Notes under the pieces: generated by a model | The model's database searches: none | What the model was told of the DNA's origin: nothing | The model's input: only the letters and a program-made list of their open reading frames with translations | Assembly (NCBI GenBank): GCA_011051635.1 | Contig: DRKV01000012.1 | Span: forward strand, 1 to 10,463 | Direction of reading: 5' to 3' | Length of the DNA: 10,463 nt | From: Chloroflexota bacterium | GTDB lineage: Bacteria; Chloroflexota; Anaerolineae; Anaerolineales; DRKV01 | Position numbers and translations under genes: made by a program | Shown here: positions 5,969 to 10,463 of the stretch, piece by piece | Layout: every line of letters starts with the position of its first letter | How positions within the stretch are numbered: position 1 is the first letter of the stretch

Positions 5969-7177
5969 ATGCACGTCCTCTTCGTCCACAAGAACTTTCC
6001 TGCCCAGTTCGGACATATCGCCGCGGCGCTGACTCGTCAGGGACATCGCTGCACCTTCGTTTCGCAGACCCCGGCGGGCACGGTGGACGGCATCGGGAAA
6101 ATCCAATACACCCTGCGGGGCGGCGCCACGCGGCACACGCATTACTGCTCGCGCACCTTCGAGAACGCCACCTGGCACGCCCATGCCGTGTACGAAGCCC
6201 TGCAAGCCCGCCCGGACATCCGCCCCGACCTGGTGGTGGGACATTCCGGTTTTGGCTCCACGCTTTTTCTGCGGGAACTGTACCCCGGTACGCCCCTGCT
6301 CAACTACTTCGAGTATTTTTACCGTCCCCGCAACAGCGACCTGGACTTTCGCCCTGAATGGCCGCCCTCCGAGCAGGATAGACTGCGCGCTTACACGCGC
6401 AACGCCATGATTTTGCTCGACCTGGAGTATTGCACCGCGGGCTACACGCCTACCCATTTCCAACACGGCCTCTTTCCCCAGGCTTACCGTCCCAAAATCG
6501 AAGTCATCCACGATGGCATAGACGCCGCTTTTTGGCATCCGAAGGCGGGGAGTAGTACCAAATACCTGCTGGACATTCCCCCGCAAGCGCGTATCATCAC
6601 GTATGTAGCCCGCGGTTTTGAATCCATGCGCGGCTTCGATATTTTCTTGCAGGCAGCCCGCAAAATCTACACCCGGCGTCCCGATGTGCATTTCCTGGTC
6701 ATCGGCGAAGACCGCGTCGCCTACGGCGGCGACCTGCGCCACACCGGAGGCCGTTCCTTCAAGGAATACCTGTTGGAGCAGGACGGCTACGATTTGCGCC
6801 ATCTCCACTTTCTTGGACGGGTGCCGCCCCGCACGCTGGCCGCCATCCTGGCCCGCAGCGACCTGCACATTTACCTGACCGTGCCCTTCGTCCTGAGTTG
6901 GTCGCTGCTGAACGCCATGTCCTGCGGCTGTACGGTACTGGCCTCCGACACTGCCCCCGTGCAGGAGGTCATCGAAGCCGGACACAACGGCCTGTTGTGT
7001 GACTTCTTCGATGTGGACGGCTTCGCCGAGGCCGCCCTGGATGTCCTGCGTACTCCCCGCAAGTTTCGCCGCACCCTGGGGGCTGCCGCCCGCCGCACCG
7101 TCGAAGAGCGCTACGCTTTCCGGGTCACCTTCCCCCGCCTCCTCACCCTCTTCGAGCGGCTTGCAGAGCACCCCTAA
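5969..7177 (+). CDS. GT4-like glycosyltransferase (GT-B fold)
   Basis: A 402-residue cytoplasmic enzyme expected to transfer a sugar from a nucleotide sugar to an unknown acceptor. The N-terminal Rossmann half starts MHVLFVHKNFPAQFGHIAAA, with the Q-F-G-H loop typical of GT-B enzymes, and includes DLVVGHSGFGSTLF (87-100) and LNYFEYFYRP (111-120). The hinge carries E-V-I-H-D-G-I-D (178-185). The C-terminal donor half has Y-V-A-R-G-F-E-S-M-R-G (212-222), F-L-V-I-G-E-D (242-248), F-L-G-R-V-P (281-286), and FVLSWSLLNAMSCG (307-320) followed by S-D-T-A-P-V-Q-E-V. In that last motif the two Glu of the usual EX7E donor site are replaced (Phe/Val region and Asn315). It begins 6 bp after fbp with no strong Shine-Dalgarno, and its TAA stop lies within the first unit of a repeat array. 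The substrate is unknown. Confidence 0.9.
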   Translation: MHVLFVHKNFPAQFGHIAAALTRQGHRCTFVSQTPAGTVDGIGKIQYTLRGGATRHTHYCSRTFENATWHAHAVYEALQARPDIRPDLVVGHSGFGSTLFLRELYPGTPLLNYFEYFYRPRNSDLDFRPEWPPSEQDRLRAYTRNAMILLDLEYCTAGYTPTHFQHGLFPQAYRPKIEVIHDGIDAAFWHPKAGSSTKYLLDIPPQARIITYVARGFESMRGFDIFLQAARKIYTRRPDVHFLVIGEDRVAYGGDLRHTGGRSFKEYLLEQDGYDLRHLHFLGRVPPRTLAAILARSDLHIYLTVPFVLSWSLLNAMSCGCTVLASDTAPVQEVIEAGHNGLLCDFFDVDGFAEAALDVLRTPRKFRRTLGAAARRTVEERYAFRVTFPRLLTLFERLAEHP

Positions 7178-7216
7178 CCCCCCAACTCCCTAACCTCCTA
7201 ACTCGCAACTCGCAAC
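7171..7216. repeat. CCCTAAC-type array, 8-bp then 7-bp units
   Basis: Units cccctaac, cccccaac, tccctaac, ctcctaac (8 bp each), then tcgcaac twice (7 bp). The first unit supplies the TAA stop of the glycosyltransferase. The array is followed by ccctaccccccc and the ATG of the RTX gene, so the whole 51-bp gap is C-rich and repetitive, with no Shine-Dalgarno. Confidence 0.85.
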
Positions 7217-7228
7217 CCCTACCCCCCC

Positions 7229-10102
7229 ATGAAAACCATCCATCTGATTGACGACCAATTCGACGCCTGTCTCCCCGTCGCGGAGCCGCTTTCACTGGGC
7301 GGCGGGGGACGCTGGTGGCAGCCGTTGTTGACCGCTTTCCTGCTGGTAGCCCATGCTCTAACCCTGGCGCGGCCGGCCCAGGCTGCTGAACCCCTCAAAA
7401 GCGCGGCGGCTTCTCACCGCAAATCTCCGGCGTGGGAAGTTCTCCCTGATACGCCCGCAGCCCTTCTGCCGGACTATCACCGCTACGGAGCGCAGGGAAC
7501 CTGGGGATACCATCCCTGGGAGGCCCCGCGGCCTCCCGAAGGCGGCCCGGATACCCCGCAAAAAGGGGCGGACTCCCTTGAAGAGGCCGCCGTGCCCCAA
7601 AAGGGCGCCTCCCCCTCGATAGGGGGCACCTCCCTCTTGGCTCCCCAGGCCACGCTTCCCTATTCCTTCACACTCGCTACCGGAGCGTTGACCATTACTT
7701 TGCCTGTGACGGCCTCTCAGTTGACCGTTGGTTGTGTATCTCCGGACGTGAGTTGGGATATGGGCTTTGACCAGGGGACTATCCTGGTCCACTGTGCCGA
7801 TGTGCGCACCCTCTTCGTGGATGGCAACGCCCTGGACAACATCATTGACACCAGCCCGATGATGCAGAGCGACTACCCGGTCTTGCAGCGCGTTACCATC
7901 GAGGGACGGGATGGGAACGATGACCTGACTGGCACGTTTAGCGACGATTCGCTGGTCGGCGGTAGCGGCGGAGATTACTTGACAGGCAATGCCGGGAGCG
8001 ACACCCTGTTGGCCTCCACCGGCGATGACAGCCTCTCCGGTGGAACGGGCGACGATTACCTGGACGCATCCCCGGATGTGGATGGCCTCGTCAGCGGAGG
8101 GTTGGGAAACGACACCCTGCTGGGTGTTCTGGGCGGCGATTCTTTCAGCGACGATGGTGGTTCGGACTGGCTTATCGAACCCGACCTGGATATTCCCTCC
8201 CTCACGCTTTCGAATGCCAGCATCGGAGATTTTGAAATTGTCCGCATCACGGCAGGGGACAGCCCCAACTTGATAGATGGCTCCGGCTACACGGCGGGCA
8301 CGCTCTACGTCGAGGGGCTGGGCGGTAACGATACCCTCATCGGCGGCGCGGGCGGGAGTACCCTCCTGGGCGGTGACGACAACGACTCCCTCGTCGGCGG
8401 CGCGGCAGAAGATACTTTGAATGGCGGGCTGGGCTACGATACCCTCATCGGCAGCGGCGGCAACGACTGGCTCTATGGTGGTGGCGACGATGACATTATC
8501 ACCGGCGGGCAGGGCGCCGATTACGCCGACGGCGGCTCCGGTGTGGACCGCCTGGTTGAAAATCTCTCCAGCCCCCTTTCGGCTACCCTGACCCTGAGCG
8601 CCACCTTCTACCTGGAACCCGACCTCATCAGTCCTACCATCGGCATCACCAATCCCTTCACCAACATCGAAACCGCCGAAATCACCGCCACCCTCGGCGC
8701 CCAAATCCTGGATGCCCATGCCTTTAGCGGTACGGTCACGCTGGATGGCGGTGCCGGCAGTGATACGCTTTACGGCGCTTCGGGTGATGATGTGCTGCTG
8801 GCCTCGGCATACGGAGCCGGAGATTCGAACTGGCTGCAAGGCAACGGCGGGGCTGATTTCATCGTCGGCGCGGATGGAAACGATGTTCTCCTGGGCGACG
8901 ACCCGGCGGCTTCCGCCGCGGGCGGGGCGGATACTATCTCCGGCGGGGCAGGGGACGATACGCTGGTAGGACATGCCGGAAGCGACTTGCTGACTGGCGA
9001 AGCAGGCCGCGACCTGATGTACGGCAGCAACGATGGGGATACCCTTTTAGGCGGCGGAGACGATGACACCCTGTGGGGCGGCCTGGGCGACGACTCCCTT
9101 GTGGGGGAGGCCGGTTCCGACATACTCAACGGTGAGGACGGGCACGATATTTTACAAGGCGGCACCGAGGACGACACCCTCTACGGCAGCGTGGGGAGCG
9201 ACCAACTCACCGGCAACGCCGGCAACGACCTGCTCTATGGAGAGGACGACAACGACTCGCTCTACGGCTCGGATGGAGACGATGCGCTCTACGGCGGGCG
9301 CGGTGATGACTTCGTGCAGTCCACGGCGGGTCTCAACGTCTTCTACGGCGAGGCGGGCAACGATACCATCGTGGGCGGCCTGCACGACGACACCCTCTAC
9401 GGGGGGGACGGCAGCGATTCTCTCCTCGGGGGCGCGGCTAATGACCTGATTTACGGCGAGAATGGCGGCGATTGGGCCGATGGCGAAGTGGGCAATGACC
9501 TGCTGTACGGCGATAGTAACGACAGCGCCTTTCCCGGCCCCGATACGCTTACCGGTGGCAACGGCACGGATGAAATCTACGGTGGAGCGGGCAACGACCT
9601 GCTCTTCAATGCCGAAAGCGGCGTCAATATCTTCCACGGCGGCACAGATGATGACCTCTACCAGTTCCAGGCTACGGGCAACAGCACCAACACCGCTCAG
9701 GAAAATCTCAATGAAGGCACTAATGACCGGGTGGAGTTCACCGCCACGGCGGGCGACGACCACATTACCCTGGATGCCGCCGCCGAACAGGTAAGCAGTG
9801 GAGCCGACAGCGTCCACTTCGACGCCAACCTGGAGACCCTCACCGTCCTGGCGGGCGACGGGGACGACCTTGTAGAGGTCATCCCCTCCCAATTCGTGGC
9901 CTTCCACGTGGATGGCGGCGCGCACCTCGCCGGCGACAGCCTGACCTACAACAAAACCGGCCTGAACAACGCCCAGGACGACGGCGCGGGCACCATCACC
10001 GCCGACAGCCGCCAGCCGGTCACCTACGAGCGCGTCGAAAACGTCACCCTCGTCGAAATCCTGAAAAAGATTTTCCTCCCCCTGGTGGGCAAGGACTGGT
10101 GA
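7229..10102 (+). CDS. Exported RTX (hemolysin-type calcium-binding) repeat protein
   Basis: A 957-residue protein. A long N-region (MKTIHLIDDQ... to RWW at 28-30) precedes a hydrophobic core (about 31-46) and the likely signal peptidase site A-R-P-A-Q-A-A (after 52), so Sec export is expected. A Pro/Gly linker with two P-Q-K-G-A copies (110-114 and 123-127) follows, then a beta-rich segment (about 141-225). Three RTX blocks of the GG-x-G-x-D-x-L type follow at about 226-315, 363-442 and 505-805, roughly 45-50 nonapeptides by eye. They are separated by non-RTX beta segments (316-362, 443-504). The blocks should fold as calcium-loaded parallel beta-rolls outside the cell. A C-terminal beta domain (about 806-942) ends in K-K-I-F-L-P-L-V-G-K-D-W. 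No protease, lipase or toxin domain is recognisable and no type I secretion genes are nearby. It may be a surface or adhesive protein; its specific function is unknown. Confidence 0.92.
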   Translation: MKTIHLIDDQFDACLPVAEPLSLGGGGRWWQPLLTAFLLVAHALTLARPAQAAEPLKSAAASHRKSPAWEVLPDTPAALLPDYHRYGAQGTWGYHPWEAPRPPEGGPDTPQKGADSLEEAAVPQKGASPSIGGTSLLAPQATLPYSFTLATGALTITLPVTASQLTVGCVSPDVSWDMGFDQGTILVHCADVRTLFVDGNALDNIIDTSPMMQSDYPVLQRVTIEGRDGNDDLTGTFSDDSLVGGSGGDYLTGNAGSDTLLASTGDDSLSGGTGDDYLDASPDVDGLVSGGLGNDTLLGVLGGDSFSDDGGSDWLIEPDLDIPSLTLSNASIGDFEIVRITAGDSPNLIDGSGYTAGTLYVEGLGGNDTLIGGAGGSTLLGGDDNDSLVGGAAEDTLNGGLGYDTLIGSGGNDWLYGGGDDDIITGGQGADYADGGSGVDRLVENLSSPLSATLTLSATFYLEPDLISPTIGITNPFTNIETAEITATLGAQILDAHAFSGTVTLDGGAGSDTLYGASGDDVLLASAYGAGDSNWLQGNGGADFIVGADGNDVLLGDDPAASAAGGADTISGGAGDDTLVGHAGSDLLTGEAGRDLMYGSNDGDTLLGGGDDDTLWGGLGDDSLVGEAGSDILNGEDGHDILQGGTEDDTLYGSVGSDQLTGNAGNDLLYGEDDNDSLYGSDGDDALYGGRGDDFVQSTAGLNVFYGEAGNDTIVGGLHDDTLYGGDGSDSLLGGAANDLIYGENGGDWADGEVGNDLLYGDSNDSAFPGPDTLTGGNGTDEIYGGAGNDLLFNAESGVNIFHGGTDDDLYQFQATGNSTNTAQENLNEGTNDRVEFTATAGDDHITLDAAAEQVSSGADSVHFDANLETLTVLAGDGDDLVEVIPSQFVAFHVDGGAHLAGDSLTYNKTGLNNAQDDGAGTITADSRQPVTYERVENVTLVEILKKIFLPLVGKDW
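8741..9643 (+). repeat. Longest RTX nonapeptide block (27-bp periodic coding repeat)
   Basis: This codes for residues 505-805 of the RTX protein, about 30 near-consecutive units such as AGDDTLVGH, AGSDLLTGE, LGDDSLVGE, AGNDLLYGE and LHDDTLYGG. Two irregular inserts break it, at residues about 524-535 and 555-565. At DNA level the units are diverged, so this is an old repeat maintained at protein level. Confidence 0.88.
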
Positions 10103-10104
10103 AT

Positions 10105-10139
10105 GGGGATTAGGGAGCAGGGATTAGGGAGTGGGTGGG
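10105..10139 (+). other. G-quadruplex-type motif downstream of the RTX gene
   Basis: Six G runs starting 3 bp after the stop codon: GGGG (10105), GGG (10113), GGG (10120), GGG (10127), GGG (10133) and GGG (10137), with loops of 1-4 nt (ATTA, AGCA, ATTA, AGT, T). This meets the G3+N1-7 rule. The C-rich tract at 10160-10185 meets the same rule on the opposite strand. Confidence 0.7.
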
Positions 10140-10161
10140 TGCGCCCCCTAACCTCCTATCC

Positions 10162-10280
10162 CGCACCCCCTAACCCCGCAACCCCTAACTCGCACCCCCT
10201 AACTTCGCACCTCGCACCCTGCACTTGGCACGTGACACGTGATACTCGCCACGTGACACGTGATACGTGGTACGTGACAC
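10162..10280. repeat. 7-bp degenerate tandem array, 17 units in phase
   Basis: Seventeen consecutive heptamers. They begin as CCCTAAC/TCGCACC types (ccgcaac, ccctaac, tcgcacc, ccctaac), pass through ttcgcac, ctcgcac, cctgcac and ttggcac, and end as gtgacac/gtgatac types. The 17-bp string cacgtgacacgtgatac occurs exactly twice (10229-10245 and 10250-10266), giving four CACGTG palindromes. The array ends 3 bp before the first family-like codon of the next coding region. Apart from the G-rich tract at 10105-10139, the gap after the RTX gene contains nothing else. Confidence 0.88.
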
Positions 10281-10283
10281 TCC

Positions 10284-10463
10284 ATCCGCCTCCTCTTCGT
10301 CATCCCCCACTACTACGCCCCCGGCGAGGGCGGGCACGCCTCCCGCGGCTCCGACCCTCTGCCCCGTCTGCGCGCCCTCACCGCCAGCCTGAGCGCCCTC
10401 CAAACCCATTTTGGCGCGCCGCAGGGACTCATCCACATTGCCGGGCGGCATCTCCTGCCTGCC
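10284..10463 (+). CDS. Conserved-looking protein of unknown function, 5' fragment without a normal start codon
   Basis: Sixty codons remain open to the right edge. The translation begins I-R-L-L-F-V-I-P-H-Y-Y-A-P-G-E-G-G-H-A-S, continues with R-G-S-D-P-L-P-R-L-R-A-L-T-A-S-L-S-A-L-Q and ends with F-G-A-P-Q-G-L-I-H-I-A-G-R-H. The hydrophobic beta strand followed by P-H-Y-Y-A-P resembles the start of a Rossmann-type domain as in glycosyltransferases. I recall similar uncharacterised proteins but cannot name a family. In frame there is a TGA at 10275, and no ATG, GTG or TTG lies between it and codon 30. Either ATC at 10284 initiates, or a 1-bp indel separates the frame from GTG at 10274 (which would read M-T-L-I-R-L-L-F). 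The repeat array ends 3 bp upstream. It may be an intact gene, a sequence error or a damaged gene. Confidence 0.6.
   Translation, partial: MRLLFVIPHYYAPGEGGHASRGSDPLPRLRALTASLSALQTHFGAPQGLIHIAGRHLLPA

Noticed and set aside
5882..7171. Minus-strand frame of 429 codons opposite the glycosyltransferase
   Set aside because: Antisense shadow; the sense strand has clear GT-B motifs.
7171..7222. Telomere-like CCCTAA repeats as a sign of eukaryotic DNA or a chromosome end
   Set aside because: Units are degenerate, of 7-8 bp, and embedded between bacterial genes. A true telomere would be long, regular and terminal.
7358..8974. Minus-strand frame of 538 codons opposite the RTX gene
   Set aside because: Its internal periodicity is the complement of the RTX coding repeats and is not an independent protein.
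7900..9640. Regular DNA repeats in the RTX gene as a CRISPR or minisatellite
   Set aside because: The periodicity is 27 bp in frame and codes for GG-x-G-x-D nonapeptides with diverged codons.
10229..10266. CACGTG palindromes as transcription-factor sites or a CRISPR array
   Set aside because: They fall in the 7-bp register of the tandem array. Repeats and spacers are far too short for CRISPR.

Overview
The window is GC-rich and gene-dense and looks bacterial. It most resembles a monoderm of the Chloroflexota (Anaerolineae-like). The pointers are a Pro/Thr-stalked Ser/Thr kinase with an extracellular propeller, a secreted RTX-repeat protein ending in a short F-L-P-L-V tail, TATAAT boxes close to start codons, and short-period tandem repeats in nearly every gap. 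This placement is inferred from gene style; no rRNA or other phylogenetic marker was tested.

Left part, minus strand (1-1615): three genes in the order ruvB, a DUF2905 membrane protein, then the first 23 codons of queA, which runs off the left edge. This is a familiar housekeeping neighbourhood: Holliday-junction branch migration, a small two-helix protein of unknown role, and queuosine synthesis. The gap between the DUF2905 gene and queA is mostly a 12-unit, 8-bp tandem repeat. The gap between ruvB and DUF2905 holds a 65-bp imperfect inverted repeat.

Centre (1616-1974): a divergent intergenic region of about 360 bp. It has a ruvB -10 box placed so that the transcript would be essentially leaderless, a short heptamer array, two fold-back elements, and a TATAAT box for upp.

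Right part, plus strand (1975-10463): upp (uracil salvage); a transmembrane Ser/Thr kinase starting 10 bp after upp; fbp (class I fructose-1,6-bisphosphatase), which has the only clear Shine-Dalgarno here; a GT4-type glycosyltransferase starting 6 bp after fbp; a 957-residue exported RTX-repeat protein; and the start of a further conserved-looking protein that runs off the right edge. The genes are co-directional, but apart from upp/kinase and fbp/glycosyltransferase they are separated by repeat arrays. No shared pathway is evident. The kinase and RTX protein act at the cell surface, while the others are cytoplasmic housekeeping or sugar metabolism.

The most unusual signals are the intergenic arrays of degenerate 7- and 8-bp units, with a different unit in each gap and often abutting or supplying a stop codon. 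The longest keeps a 7-bp phase for 17 units and ends 3 bp before an edge gene that lacks a normal start codon. I found no CRISPR array, tRNA, rRNA, transposase or phage gene, and no convincing new multi-gene system.
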